A DNA stretch of 64,000 nt from Escherichia coli (GTDB lineage: Bacteria; Pseudomonadota; Gammaproteobacteria; Enterobacterales; Enterobacteriaceae), in assembly GCA_021307345.1 (NCBI GenBank), contig CP089930.1:3348001-3412000 (forward strand). Reading direction: 5' to 3'. Position 1 is the stretch's first letter; every line of letters begins with the position of its first letter. The notes beneath the pieces are model-generated. The model searched no databases. It was not told the DNA's origin and saw only the letters and a list, made by a program, of their open reading frames with translations. Of this stretch, positions 32,826-43,543 are shown piece by piece. A program made the translations under genes and the position numbers.

Positions 32826-33326
32826 ATGCACGAGAATCAACAACCACAAACTGAGGCTTTTGAGCTGAGTGCGGCAGAGCGTGAAGCGATTGAGCACGAG
32901 ATGCACCACTACGAAGACCCGCGTGCGGCGTCCATTGAAGCCCTGAAGATCGTTCAGAAACAGCGTGGCTGGGTGCCGGACGGTGCGATCCACGCGATCG
33001 CTGACGTTCTGGGTATTCCGGCGAGCGATGTCGAAGGCGTGGCAACATTCTACAGCCAGATCTTCCGCCAGCCGGTTGGTCGCCATGTGATCCGTTATTG
33101 CGACAGCGTGGTCTGTCACATCAACGGTTACCAGGGCATTCAGGCGGCGCTGGAGAAAAAACTGAACATCAAACCAGGGCAAACGACGTTTGACGGCCGC
33201 TTTACGCTGCTGCCAACCTGCTGCCTGGGGAACTGTGATAAAGGGCCAAACATGATGATCGATGAGGATACTCACGCGCATCTGACCCCGGAAGCGATCC
33301 CTGAACTGCTGGAGCGGTATAAATGA
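32826..33326 (+). CDS. nuoE: NADH-quinone oxidoreductase subunit E
   Basis: NuoE holds the [2Fe-2S] cluster N1a of the NADH dehydrogenase module. The 166-residue thioredoxin-like protein has the four ligands in [11 protein letters not shown] (C92 and C97 region) and [13 protein letters not shown] (C133 and C137 region). It starts two bases after nuoC and overlaps nuoF by four bases (ATGA). Confidence 0.97.
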
Positions 33327-34660
33327 AAAACATTATCCGTACTCCCGAAACGCATCCGCTGACCTGGCGTCTGCGTGATGATAAACAGCCAGTGTGGCTG
33401 GATGAATACCGCAGCAAAAACGGTTACGAAGGGGCGCGTAAGGCGCTGACCGGACTTTCTCCGGACGAAATCGTTACTCAGGTAAAAGACTCCGGCCTGA
33501 AAGGGCGCGGCGGTGCAGGCTTTTCTACTGGCCTGAAGTGGAGCCTGATGCCGAAAGACGAATCCATGAACATCCGTTACCTGCTGTGTAACGCCGATGA
33601 AATGGAGCCGGGCACCTATAAAGACCGCCTGCTGATGGAACAACTGCCGCACCTGCTGGTGGAAGGTATGCTCATCTCCGCGTTTGCGCTGAAAGCTTAC
33701 CGTGGCTACATCTTCCTGCGTGGCGAATATATTGAAGCAGCAGTGAATCTGCGCCGTGCCATTGCTGAAGCGACCGAAGCAGGTCTGCTTGGCAAAAACA
33801 TTATGGGAACAGGTTTTGATTTTGAACTGTTTGTCCATACCGGGGCAGGGCGCTACATCTGCGGTGAAGAAACAGCGTTAATCAACTCCCTGGAAGGGCG
33901 TCGCGCTAACCCGCGTTCAAAACCGCCATTCCCGGCAACCTCCGGCGCATGGGGTAAACCGACCTGCGTCAACAACGTCGAAACCCTGTGTAACGTTCCG
34001 GCAATCCTTGCTAACGGCGTGGAGTGGTATCAGAACATCTCGAAAAGTAAAGATGCTGGCACCAAGCTGATGGGCTTCTCCGGTCGGGTGAAAAATCCGG
34101 GTCTGTGGGAACTGCCGTTCGGCACTACCGCACGCGAGATCCTCGAAGATTACGCCGGTGGTATGCGTGACGGCCTGAAATTCAAAGCCTGGCAGCCAGG
34201 CGGCGCGGGCACCGACTTCCTGACCGAAGCGCACCTTGACCTGCCGATGGAATTCGAAAGCATCGGTAAAGCGGGCAGCCGTCTGGGTACGGCGCTGGCG
34301 ATGGCGGTTGACCATGAGATCAACATGGTGTCGCTGGTGCGTAACCTGGAAGAGTTTTTCGCCCGTGAATCCTGCGGCTGGTGTACACCGTGCCGTGACG
34401 GTCTACCGTGGAGCGTGAAAATTCTGCGTGCGCTGGAGCGGGGCGAAGGTCAGCCGGGAGATATCGAAACACTTGAGCAACTGTGTCGATTCTTAGGCCC
34501 GGGTAAAACCTTCTGTGCCCACGCACCAGGTGCGGTGGAGCCGTTACAGAGCGCCATCAAATATTTCCGCGAAGAATTTGAAGCGGGAATCAAACAGCCG
34601 TTCAGCAATACCCATTTGATTAATGGGATTCAGCCGAACCTGCTGAAAGAGCGCTGGTAA
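33323..34660 (+). CDS. nuoF: NADH-quinone oxidoreductase subunit F
   Basis: NuoF binds NADH, FMN and the [4Fe-4S] cluster N3, and so is the electron entry point of complex I. The 445-residue protein has the glycine-rich NADH loop [16 protein letters not shown] (about residues 59-74). The FMN site lies around [14 protein letters not shown] and [19 protein letters not shown]. The N3 cysteines are in [12 protein letters not shown] (about 350-361) and the later FCAHAPGA. It is translationally coupled to nuoE. A 156-base gap containing a palindromic repeat separates it from nuoG. Confidence 0.97.
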   Translation: MKNIIRTPETHPLTWRLRDDKQPVWLDEYRSKNGYEGARKALTGLSPDEIVTQVKDSGLKGRGGAGFSTGLKWSLMPKDESMNIRYLLCNADEMEPGTYKDRLLMEQLPHLLVEGMLISAFALKAYRGYIFLRGEYIEAAVNLRRAIAEATEAGLLGKNIMGTGFDFELFVHTGAGRYICGEETALINSLEGRRANPRSKPPFPATSGAWGKPTCVNNVETLCNVPAILANGVEWYQNISKSKDAGTKLMGFSGRVKNPGLWELPFGTTAREILEDYAGGMRDGLKFKAWQPGGAGTDFLTEAHLDLPMEFESIGKAGSRLGTALAMAVDHEINMVSLVRNLEEFFARESCGWCTPCRDGLPWSVKILRALERGEGQPGDIETLEQLCRFLGPGKTFCAHAPGAVEPLQSAIKYFREEFEAGIKQPFSNTHLINGIQPNLLKERW

Positions 34661-34670
34661 GGACCTTTTA

Positions 34671-34764
34671 CCCCTCACCCTAACCCTCTCCCCGGAGGGG
34701 AGAGGGGATGATCCTGAGCCGCTTTTCTCCCTCGCCCCTTAGGGGAGAGGGCCGGGGTGAGGGG
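34671..34764. repeat. 94-bp palindromic repeat element between nuoF and nuoG
   Basis: CCCCTCACCC at the left end and GGGTGAGGGG at the right end are perfect terminal inverted repeats. Extended to 23 bases, they match at 20 positions. Inside lies a perfect hairpin, CCCTCTCCCC / GGGGAGAGGG with a 3-base loop (34684-34706), and a second near-copy at about 34729-34750. The element has no coding capacity and is GC-rich against its surroundings. It resembles a small dispersed palindromic or MITE-like repeat. I do not recall it in the short K-12 nuoF-nuoG gap, but I could not check. Confidence 0.7.
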
Positions 34765-34816
34765 AATGATTTCGATTAACGCTCAGTCTCTGACTGAGAA
34801 AACTGGAAGCATGCTA

Positions 34817-37543
34817 ATGGCTACAATTCATGTAGACGGCAAAGAATACGAGGTCAACGGAGCGGACAATCTGCTGGAAGCTTGTCTGTCTCTGGGTCTT
34901 GACATTCCTTACTTTTGCTGGCATCCGGCGCTGGGAAGCGTCGGTGCTTGCCGCCAGTGTGCGGTGAAGCAGTACCAAAACGCGGAAGACACGCGTGGTC
35001 GCCTGGTGATGTCCTGTATGACACCGGCTTCCGATGGCACCTTTATTTCCATTGACGACGAAGAAGCGAAACAGTTCCGTGAAAGTGTGGTCGAGTGGTT
35101 AATGACTAACCACCCGCACGACTGTCCGGTATGTGAAGAGGGCGGTAACTGCCATCTTCAGGATATGACCGTGATGACCGGACACAGCTTCCGTCGCTAC
35201 CGTTTCACCAAACGTACCCACCGCAATCAGGATCTGGGGCCGTTCATCTCCCACGAAATGAACCGCTGCATCGCCTGTTACCGCTGTGTGCGTTACTACA
35301 AAGATTACGCTGACGGTACGGATCTGGGCGTTTATGGCGCACACGACAACGTCTACTTCGGTCGACCTGAAGACGGCACCCTGGAAAGCGAATTTTCCGG
35401 TAACCTGGTCGAAATTTGCCCGACTGGCGTATTTACCGACAAAACGCACTCCGAGCGTTACAACCGTAAATGGGATATGCAGTTTGCGCCGAGCATCTGC
35501 CAGCAATGTTCCATTGGCTGTAACATCAGCCCCGGCGAACGTTACGGCGAACTGCGTCGTATCGAAAACCGTTACAACGGTACGGTAAACCACTACTTCC
35601 TCTGCGACCGTGGTCGTTTCGGTTACGGCTACGTCAACCTGAAAGATCGTCCGCGTCAGCCAGTACAGCGTCGTGGCGATGATTTCATCACCCTTAACGC
35701 CGAACAGGCAATGCAGGGCGCAGCCGATATTCTGCGTCAGTCGAAGAAAGTGATCGGCATCGGTTCTCCGCGAGCCAGCGTAGAAAGCAACTTTGCGCTG
35801 CGTGAGCTGGTGGGCGAAGAAAACTTCTATACCGGTATTGCTCACGGTGAGCAGGAACGTCTGCAACTGGCGCTGAAAGTGCTGCGTGAAGGCGGCATTT
35901 ATACGCCGGCACTGCGCGAAATCGAATCTTACGATGCGGTACTGGTACTGGGCGAAGACGTTACCCAGACCGGCGCACGCGTCGCGCTGGCGGTGCGTCA
36001 GGCGGTGAAAGGTAAAGCGCGCGAAATGGCGGCAGCACAGAAAGTGGCTGACTGGCAGATTGCGGCAATCCTCAACATCGGTCAACGTGCGAAGCATCCG
36101 CTGTTTGTTACCAACGTTGATGACACTCGTCTGGATGATATTGCGGCGTGGACTTACCGCGCACCGGTTGAAGATCAGGCGCGTTTAGGTTTTGCCATCG
36201 CCCATGCGCTGGATAACTCCGCGCCAGCGGTTGACGGTATCGAGCCTGAGCTGCAAAGCAAAATCGACGTCATCGTGCAGGCACTGGCTGGGGCGAAGAA
36301 ACCGTTGATTATCTCCGGGACGAACGCCGGTAGCACAGAAGTGATTCAGGCGGCGGCTAACGTGGCGAAAGCCCTGAAAGGTCGCGGCGCTGACGTAGGT
36401 ATCACCATGATTGCCCGTTCCGTCAACAGCATGGGGCTGGGCATTATGGGGGGCGGTTCGCTGGAAGAAGCATTAACCGAACTGGAAACCGGACGCGCCG
36501 ACGCGGTGGTGGTGCTGGAAAACGATCTGCACCGTCACGCTTCCGCTACCCGCGTGAATGCTGCGCTGGCGAAAGCGCCGCTGGTGATGGTGGTTGACCA
36601 TCAACGCACAGCGATTATGGAAAACGCCCATCTGGTACTTTCCGCCGCCAGCTTTGCTGAAAGCGACGGTACGGTAATTAATAATGAAGGTCGCGCCCAA
36701 CGTTTCTTCCAGGTTTACGATCCGGCTTATTACGACAGCAAAACTGTCATGCTGGAAAGCTGGCGCTGGTTACACTCGCTGCACAGCACCCTGCTGAGCC
36801 GTGAAGTGGACTGGACGCAGCTCGACCACGTGATTGACGCCGTTGTGGCGAAAATCCCGGAACTGGCAGGTATCAAAGATGCTGCGCCGGATGCGACATT
36901 CCGCATTCGCGGGCAGAAACTGGCTCGTGAACCGCACCGTTACAGCGGTCGTACCGCCATGCGCGCCAACATCAGCGTTCATGAGCCGCGTCAGCCGCAG
37001 GATATTGACACCATGTTCACCTTCTCGATGGAAGGTAACAACCAGCCGACCGCGCACCGTTCGCAAGTGCCGTTTGCCTGGGCGCCGGGCTGGAACTCCC
37101 CGCAGGCATGGAACAAGTTCCAGGATGAAGTGGGCGGCAAACTGCGCTTTGGCGATCCGGGTGTGCGTCTGTTTGAAACCAGCGAAAACGGTCTGGATTA
37201 CTTCACCAGCGTACCGGCTCGCTTCCAGCCGCAGGAAGGGAAATGGCGTATCGCGCCGTACTACCACCTGTTTGGCAGCGATGAACTGTCACAGCGTGCT
37301 CCGGTCTTCCAGAGCCGTATGCCGCAGCCGTACATCAAACTTAACCCGGCAGATGCCGCGAAGTTGGGTGTGAACGCGGGTACACGCGTCTCCTTTAGTT
37401 ACGATGGCAACACGGTCACGTTGCCGGTTGAAATCGCCGAAGGGCTGACGGCAGGGCAGGTGGGCTTGCCGATGGGGATGTCCGGCATTGCTCCAGTGCT
37501 GGCTGGCGCGCATCTTGAGGATCTCAAGGAGGCACAACAATGA
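34817..37543 (+). CDS. nuoG: NADH-quinone oxidoreductase subunit G
   Basis: NuoG carries most of the iron-sulfur chain of the NADH module. The 908-residue protein has an N-terminal [2Fe-2S] ferredoxin domain (cysteines in [20 protein letters not shown] and SCMTPA, residues about 30-70). The His-ligated N5 region [15 protein letters not shown] and a 4Fe-4S motif [14 protein letters not shown] follow. The N7 cysteines [16 protein letters not shown] (about 225-240) lead into a molybdopterin-oxidoreductase-like domain. The frame is open to 34757 within the palindromic repeat, but the ATG at 34817 ([11 protein letters not shown]), behind GGAAG, is the conserved start. It overlaps nuoH by four bases. 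Confidence 0.96.
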   Translation: MATIHVDGKEYEVNGADNLLEACLSLGLDIPYFCWHPALGSVGACRQCAVKQYQNAEDTRGRLVMSCMTPASDGTFISIDDEEAKQFRESVVEWLMTNHPHDCPVCEEGGNCHLQDMTVMTGHSFRRYRFTKRTHRNQDLGPFISHEMNRCIACYRCVRYYKDYADGTDLGVYGAHDNVYFGRPEDGTLESEFSGNLVEICPTGVFTDKTHSERYNRKWDMQFAPSICQQCSIGCNISPGERYGELRRIENRYNGTVNHYFLCDRGRFGYGYVNLKDRPRQPVQRRGDDFITLNAEQAMQGAADILRQSKKVIGIGSPRASVESNFALRELVGEENFYTGIAHGEQERLQLALKVLREGGIYTPALREIESYDAVLVLGEDVTQTGARVALAVRQAVKGKAREMAAAQKVADWQIAAILNIGQRAKHPLFVTNVDDTRLDDIAAWTYRAPVEDQARLGFAIAHALDNSAPAVDGIEPELQSKIDVIVQALAGAKKPLIISGTNAGSTEVIQAAANVAKALKGRGADVGITMIARSVNSMGLGIMGGGSLEEALTELETGRADAVVVLENDLHRHASATRVNAALAKAPLVMVVDHQRTAIMENAHLVLSAASFAESDGTVINNEGRAQRFFQVYDPAYYDSKTVMLESWRWLHSLHSTLLSREVDWTQLDHVIDAVVAKIPELAGIKDAAPDATFRIRGQKLAREPHRYSGRTAMRANISVHEPRQPQDIDTMFTFSMEGNNQPTAHRSQVPFAWAPGWNSPQAWNKFQDEVGGKLRFGDPGVRLFETSENGLDYFTSVPARFQPQEGKWRIAPYYHLFGSDELSQRAPVFQSRMPQPYIKLNPADAAKLGVNAGTRVSFSYDGNTVTLPVEIAEGLTAGQVGLPMGMSGIAPVLAGAHLEDLKEAQQ

Positions 37544-38517
37544 GTTGGTTATCACCGGAACTGATTGAGATCCTGCTGACCATCCTCAAAGCGGTGGTGA
37601 TCCTGCTGGTGGTTGTCACCTGCGGGGCATTCATGAGCTTTGGCGAACGTCGCCTGCTGGGTCTGTTCCAGAACCGTTACGGACCTAACCGTGTTGGCTG
37701 GGGCGGTTCGCTCCAGCTGGTCGCGGACATGATCAAAATGTTCTTTAAAGAAGACTGGATCCCGAAATTCTCGGATCGCGTCATCTTTACTCTGGCGCCA
37801 ATGATTGCCTTTACCTCGCTGCTGCTGGCCTTTGCGATTGTGCCAGTCAGTCCGGGTTGGGTGGTTGCCGACCTGAACATCGGGATTTTGTTCTTCCTGA
37901 TGATGGCCGGTTTGGCGGTTTACGCGGTGCTGTTTGCGGGCTGGTCAAGTAACAACAAATACTCTCTGCTGGGTGCGATGCGTGCTTCTGCACAGACTCT
38001 GAGCTACGAAGTGTTCCTTGGGCTTTCCCTGATGGGCGTGGTGGCGCAGGCCGGTTCATTCAACATGACCGACATCGTCAACAGCCAGGCGCATGTGTGG
38101 AACGTCATCCCGCAATTCTTTGGTTTTATTACCTTTGCCATCGCGGGCGTGGCGGTGTGTCACCGTCACCCGTTTGACCAGCCGGAAGCCGAGCAGGAAC
38201 TGGCGGATGGTTACCACATTGAATATTCCGGTATGAAATTCGGTCTGTTCTTCGTGGGTGAATACATCGGGATTGTGACCATCTCAGCACTGATGGTGAC
38301 GCTGTTTTTCGGTGGCTGGCAAGGCCCGTTGTTACCACCATTCATCTGGTTCGCGCTGAAAACCGCGTTCTTTATGATGATGTTCATTTTGATTCGTGCG
38401 TCGTTACCGCGTCCGCGTTATGACCAGGTAATGTCCTTCGGCTGGAAAATCTGCCTGCCGCTGACGCTGATCAACTTGCTGGTAACGGCGGCTGTCATTC
38501 TCTGGCAGGCGCAATAA
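37540..38517 (+). CDS. nuoH: NADH-quinone oxidoreductase subunit H
   Basis: NuoH is the membrane subunit that forms much of the ubiquinone cavity. The 325-residue protein has eight to nine transmembrane helices. It has the conserved [24 protein letters not shown] loop after the first helix (about residues 31-54) and the acidic loop [29 protein letters not shown] (about 208-236), which is important for quinone and proton coupling. It is translationally coupled to nuoG. Confidence 0.97.
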
Positions 38518-38531
38518 GGGGCACTAAGACC

Positions 38532-39074
38532 ATGACCTTAAAAGAATTGTTAGTAGGTTTCGGCACCCAGGTTCGTAGTATCTGGATGATCGGCCTGCAT
38601 GCGTTCGCCAAACGCGAAACGCGAATGTACCCGGAAGAGCCGGTCTATCTGCCGCCCCGTTATCGTGGTCGTATCGTTCTGACCCGCGACCCGGACGGCG
38701 AAGAGCGTTGCGTAGCCTGTAACCTCTGCGCGGTAGCCTGTCCGGTCGGCTGTATCTCGCTGCAAAAAGCAGAAACCAAAGACGGTCGCTGGTATCCGGA
38801 ATTTTTCCGCATCAACTTCTCACGCTGCATTTTCTGTGGCCTGTGCGAAGAAGCCTGTCCGACCACGGCGATTCAGTTAACCCCGGATTTCGAAATGGGG
38901 GAATACAAGCGCCAGGATCTGGTTTACGAGAAAGAGGATCTGCTGATCTCCGGTCCGGGCAAATACCCGGAATATAACTTCTACCGGATGGCAGGTATGG
39001 CAATCGACGGCAAAGATAAGGGCGAAGCAGAAAACGAAGCCAAGCCTATCGACGTCAAGAGCCTGTTACCGTAA
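38532..39074 (+). CDS. nuoI: NADH-quinone oxidoreductase subunit I
   Basis: NuoI binds the tetranuclear clusters N6a and N6b. The 180-residue ferredoxin-like protein has the two classical motifs [15 protein letters not shown] (about residues 60-74) and [15 protein letters not shown] (about 99-113). Both sets of four cysteines are complete. It follows nuoH after 14 bases. Confidence 0.97.
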
Positions 39075-39085
39075 GGAGAGGGGCA

Positions 39086-39640
39086 ATGGAGTTCGCTTTT
39101 TATATCTGTGGCCTGATAGCCATACTTGCGACCTTGCGAGTGATCACCCATACCAATCCGGTACACGCACTGCTGTACCTGATTATTTCGCTGCTGGCGA
39201 TTTCCGGGGTGTTCTTCTCACTGGGCGCTTATTTCGCTGGTGCGCTGGAAATTATCGTCTACGCGGGTGCCATTATGGTGCTGTTCGTGTTCGTGGTGAT
39301 GATGCTCAACCTGGGCGGTTCGGAAATCGAACAGGAACGCCAGTGGCTGAAACCGCAGGTGTGGATTGGTCCGGCAATTTTGTCGGCCATCATGCTGGTG
39401 GTGATTGTTTACGCCATTCTCGGTGTTAACGATCAGGGTATCGACGGTACGCCAATCAGTGCTAAAGCAGTGGGTATTACGCTGTTCGGGCCTTACGTAC
39501 TGGCGGTGGAACTGGCTTCTATGCTGCTGCTGGCTGGTCTGGTTGTGGCCTTCCACGTCGGTCGTGAAGAGCGTGCGGGTGAAGTGCTGAGCAATCGTAA
39601 AGACGACAGCGCGAAAAGAAAAACGGAGGAGCGCGCATGA
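39086..39640 (+). CDS. nuoJ: NADH-quinone oxidoreductase subunit J
   Basis: NuoJ is a membrane-arm subunit with five transmembrane helices in 184 residues. It contains the conserved [25 protein letters not shown] helix (about residues 51-75), which includes the pi-bulge region seen in complex I structures. AAGGAGAGG precedes the start. It overlaps nuoK by four bases. Confidence 0.96.
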
Positions 39641-39939
39641 TCCCCTTACAACATGGACTGATCCTCGCGGCAATCTTATTCGTTCTTGGCTTAACCGGTC
39701 TGGTTATCCGTCGCAATCTGCTGTTTATGCTGATTGGTCTGGAAATCATGATTAACGCCTCCGCGCTGGCCTTTGTGGTCGCCGGTAGCTACTGGGGCCA
39801 GACCGACGGTCAGGTGATGTACATTCTCGCCATCAGCCTCGCGGCGGCAGAAGCGAGTATCGGCCTTGCGCTGCTGCTGCAACTTCACCGTCGTCGCCAG
39901 AACCTGAACATCGATTCAGTAAGTGAGATGCGCGGATGA
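39637..39939 (+). CDS. nuoK: NADH-quinone oxidoreductase subunit K
   Basis: NuoK is a 100-residue, three-helix MrpC-like antiporter subunit of the proton-pumping arm. The membrane glutamates are visible in [17 protein letters not shown] (Glu36) and [16 protein letters not shown] (Glu72). These residues are needed for activity in E. coli. It overlaps nuoJ and nuoL by four bases at each end. Confidence 0.97.
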
Positions 39940-41777
39940 ACATGCTTGCCTTAACCATTATTTTGCCATTGATTGGCTTCGTCCTGCTGGCGTTCTCCCG
40001 TGGACGCTGGTCTGAAAACGTCTCTGCGATCGTTGGCGTTGGCTCTGTGGGCCTGGCGGCGCTGGTGACCGCTTTTATCGGCGTCGATTTCTTCGCTAAC
40101 GGCGAGCAGGCTTACAGCCAGCCGCTGTGGACGTGGATGTCGGTAGGCGACTTTAACATTGGTTTCAACCTGGTGCTGGACGGCCTGTCGCTGACCATGC
40201 TCTCGGTGGTTACCGGTGTGGGTTTCCTGATCCACATGTACGCTTCCTGGTATATGCGCGGTGAAGAGGGATACTCCCGCTTCTTCGCCTACACCAACCT
40301 GTTCATCGCCAGCATGGTGGTTCTGGTTCTCGCCGACAACCTGCTGCTGATGTACCTCGGCTGGGAAGGCGTGGGTCTGTGCTCCTATCTGCTGATCGGT
40401 TTCTACTACACCGATCCGAAGAATGGCGCAGCGGCAATGAAAGCGTTCGTCGTGACTCGTGTGGGTGACGTGTTCCTCGCTTTCGCGCTGTTCATTCTTT
40501 ACAACGAACTGGGCACCCTGAACTTCCGCGAAATGGTGGAACTGGCACCAGCGCACTTTGCTGACGGCAATAACATGCTGATGTGGGCGACGCTGATGCT
40601 GCTGGGCGGTGCGGTCGGTAAATCTGCGCAGTTGCCGTTGCAGACATGGCTTGCCGACGCGATGGCTGGCCCGACGCCAGTCTCCGCGCTGATCCACGCC
40701 GCAACGATGGTAACAGCCGGTGTCTACCTGATCGCCCGTACCCACGGCCTGTTCCTGATGACCCCGGAAGTTCTGCATCTGGTGGGTATCGTGGGTGCGG
40801 TTACGCTGCTGCTGGCAGGCTTTGCCGCTCTGGTACAAACTGACATCAAACGTGTTCTCGCTTACTCCACCATGAGCCAGATTGGTTACATGTTCCTCGC
40901 GCTTGGCGTACAGGCATGGGATGCGGCGATTTTCCACTTGATGACCCACGCATTCTTTAAAGCGTTGCTGTTCCTGGCATCCGGTTCCGTCATTCTGGCC
41001 TGCCATCACGAACAGAACATCTTCAAGATGGGCGGTCTGCGTAAATCTATTCCACTGGTTTATCTCTGCTTCCTGGTGGGCGGCGCGGCACTGTCGGCAC
41101 TGCCGCTGGTCACTGCGGGCTTCTTCAGTAAGGATGAGATCCTCGCGGGTGCGATGGCGAATGGTCATATCAATCTGATGGTGGCCGGTCTGGTCGGTGC
41201 GTTTATGACCTCGCTCTACACCTTCCGGATGATTTTCATCGTCTTCCACGGAAAAGAACAAATTCACGCTCACGCCGTGAAAGGGGTAACTCACAGCCTG
41301 CCGCTGATTGTGCTGCTGATCCTTTCCACCTTCGTTGGCGCACTGATTGTACCGCCGCTGCAGGGCGTGCTTCCGCAAACGACGGAACTGGCGCACGGCA
41401 GTATGTTGACCCTGGAAATTACCTCTGGCGTGGTTGCGGTCGTCGGCATTCTGCTGGCTGCCTGGCTGTGGCTGGGTAAACGTACTCTGGTGACCTCCAT
41501 CGCCAACAGTGCGCCGGGTCGCCTGCTGGGAACCTGGTGGTACAACGCCTGGGGCTTTGACTGGCTGTACGACAAAGTGTTCGTCAAGCCGTTCCTGGGT
41601 ATTGCCTGGTTGCTGAAACGCGATCCGCTGAACTCAATGATGAACATCCCGGCTGTCCTTTCCCGCTTTGCAGGTAAAGGCCTGCTGTTAAGCGAGAACG
41701 GCTACCTACGCTGGTATGTGGCATCCATGAGCATCGGTGCGGTCGTGGTGCTGGCACTGTTGATGGTACTGCGTTGA
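39936..41777 (+). CDS. nuoL: NADH-quinone oxidoreductase subunit L
   Basis: NuoL is the distal MrpA-like proton-pump subunit. It has a long lateral helix that runs along the membrane arm. The 613-residue protein has the conserved [18 protein letters not shown] motif (Glu144 region), the lysine-bearing [32 protein letters not shown] segment (Lys229 region) and [22 protein letters not shown]-terminal hydrophobic anchor closes the lateral helix. A 230-base gap follows before nuoM. Confidence 0.97.
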
Positions 41778-41797
41778 GTTGTTGGCTGAGTGAATAT

Positions 41798-41990
41798 ACC
41801 CGGCGTTGCGCCGGGTCTGTGAACTAAGAATAAATTTTAGGTAACTGTTCCTGAAGTACAGGCGTCATCGGCGAAGTCAGACCGGATACCGCCAGCGCAC
41901 AGCAACCGGAGCGTACTTAAGTACGTGAGGATTGCGAGCACTGCCGGGATTCGGGCTGGCGAGTGAGATAGCCTGAGCAGGAGTAAATAT
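41798..41990 (+). repeat. nuoL-nuoM intergenic hairpin and ERIC-like palindromic sequence
   Basis: The 230-base gap contains a perfect stem-loop ACCCGGCG-TTG-CGCCGGGT (41798-41816) without a T-run. A longer stretch has a 14-bp perfect palindrome CGTACTTAAGTACG at 41912-41925. The flank GGAGCGTACTTAAGTACGTGA resembles the core of ERIC repeats (GGAGCTTACATAAGTAAGTGA). I infer a dispersed-repeat insertion between two pump-subunit genes. No coding sequence was seen. Confidence 0.5.
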
Positions 41991-42007
41991 AAGGGACATA
42001 CTTAGCT

Positions 42008-43537
42008 ATGTTATTACCCTGGTTAATACTAATCCCCTTTATCGGCGGCTTCCTGTGCTGGCAGACCGAACGCTTTGGCGTCAAGGTGCCGCGCTGGATC
42101 GCGCTGATCACCATGGGATTGACGCTGGCGCTGTCGCTGCAACTGTGGTTGCAGGGCGGTTATTCACTGACGCAATCCGCCGGAATTCCGCAGTGGCAGT
42201 CTGAATTCGACATGCCGTGGATCCCGCGTTTTGGAATCTCTATCCATCTCGCCATTGATGGTCTGTCGCTGCTGATGGTCGTGCTGACCGGTTTGCTCGG
42301 CGTGCTGGCCGTACTCTGTTCGTGGAACGAGATCGAAAAATATCAGGGCTTCTTCCACCTCAACCTGATGTGGATCCTGGGCGGCGTTATCGGCGTGTTC
42401 CTTGCCATCGACATGTTCCTGTTCTTCTTCTTCTGGGAAATGATGCTGGTGCCGATGTACTTCCTGATCGCACTGTGGGGGCATAAAGCCTCTGACGGTA
42501 AAACGCGTATCACGGCGGCAACCAAGTTCTTCATTTACACCCAGGCGAGTGGTCTGGTGATGTTGATCGCCATCCTGGCGCTGGTTTTTGTTCACTACAA
42601 TGCGACTGGCGTCTGGACCTTCAACTATGAAGAGCTGCTGAATACGCCGATGTCCAGTGGTGTGGAATATCTGTTGATGCTGGGCTTCTTCATCGCCTTT
42701 GCGGTGAAAATGCCGGTGGTTCCGCTGCATGGCTGGCTACCGGATGCGCACTCCCAGGCACCGACCGCCGGTTCCGTTGACCTCGCGGGGATCTTGCTGA
42801 AAACCGCTGCTTACGGTCTGCTGCGTTTCTCCCTGCCGCTGTTCCCGAACGCGTCGGCAGAGTTTGCGCCAATCGCTATGTGGCTGGGTGTTATCGGCAT
42901 TTTCTACGGTGCGTGGATGGCCTTCGCTCAGACCGATATCAAACGTCTGATCGCCTACACCTCGGTTTCCCACATGGGCTTCGTGCTGATTGCTATCTAC
43001 ACCGGCAGCCAGTTGGCCTACCAGGGCGCGGTAATTCAGATGATTGCGCACGGCTTGTCGGCGGCGGGTCTGTTTATTCTCTGCGGTCAGCTCTATGAAC
43101 GTATCCATACCCGCGACATGCGCATGATGGGCGGTCTGTGGAGCAAGATGAAATGGCTGCCAGCACTGTCGCTGTTCTTTGCGGTGGCAACGCTTGGGAT
43201 GCCAGGCACCGGTAACTTCGTCGGCGAATTTATGATTCTGTTCGGCAGCTTCCAGGTTGTGCCGGTGATTACCGTTATCTCTACCTTTGGGCTGGTCTTT
43301 GCATCTGTTTATTCGCTGGCGATGTTGCATCGCGCTTACTTCGGTAAAGCGAAAAGCCAGATTGCCAGCCAGGAACTGCCAGGGATGTCGCTGCGTGAGC
43401 TGTTTATGATCCTGTTGCTGGTGGTGCTGCTGGTACTGCTGGGCTTCTATCCGCAGCCGATTCTGGATACCTCGCACTCCGCGATTGGCAATATCCAGCA
43501 GTGGTTTGTTAATTCCGTTACTACTACAAGGCCGTAA
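42008..43537 (+). CDS. nuoM: NADH-quinone oxidoreductase subunit M
   Basis: NuoM is the middle MrpD-like proton-pump subunit. The 509-residue protein has about 14 transmembrane helices. It has FFFFWEMMLVPMYFLIALWG (the Glu144 region) and VKMPVVPLHGWLPDAHSQAPTAGSVDLAGILLKTAAYGLLR (the Lys234 and Lys265 region). AQTDIKRLIAYTSVSHMGFV is shared with NuoL and NuoN. The ribosome-binding site is weak, and nuoN follows after six bases. Confidence 0.97.
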   Translation: MLLPWLILIPFIGGFLCWQTERFGVKVPRWIALITMGLTLALSLQLWLQGGYSLTQSAGIPQWQSEFDMPWIPRFGISIHLAIDGLSLLMVVLTGLLGVLAVLCSWNEIEKYQGFFHLNLMWILGGVIGVFLAIDMFLFFFFWEMMLVPMYFLIALWGHKASDGKTRITAATKFFIYTQASGLVMLIAILALVFVHYNATGVWTFNYEELLNTPMSSGVEYLLMLGFFIAFAVKMPVVPLHGWLPDAHSQAPTAGSVDLAGILLKTAAYGLLRFSLPLFPNASAEFAPIAMWLGVIGIFYGAWMAFAQTDIKRLIAYTSVSHMGFVLIAIYTGSQLAYQGAVIQMIAHGLSAAGLFILCGQLYERIHTRDMRMMGGLWSKMKWLPALSLFFAVATLGMPGTGNFVGEFMILFGSFQVVPVITVISTFGLVFASVYSLAMLHRAYFGKAKSQIASQELPGMSLRELFMILLLVVLLVLLGFYPQPILDTSHSAIGNIQQWFVNSVTTTRP

Positions 43538-43543
43538 ATCGCC

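Noticed and set aside
34757-34816. Upstream extension of nuoG into the palindromic repeat
   Set aside because: The extension is coded partly by the repeat and is not conserved, and MATIHVDG at 34817 has its own ribosome-binding site.
39951-41396. 481-codon open frame antisense to nuoL, with similar ones opposite nuoM and nuoN
   Set aside because: These are shadows of hydrophobic membrane genes. Their Gln/His/Arg-rich composition is the expected complement of Leu/Val/Ala codons.
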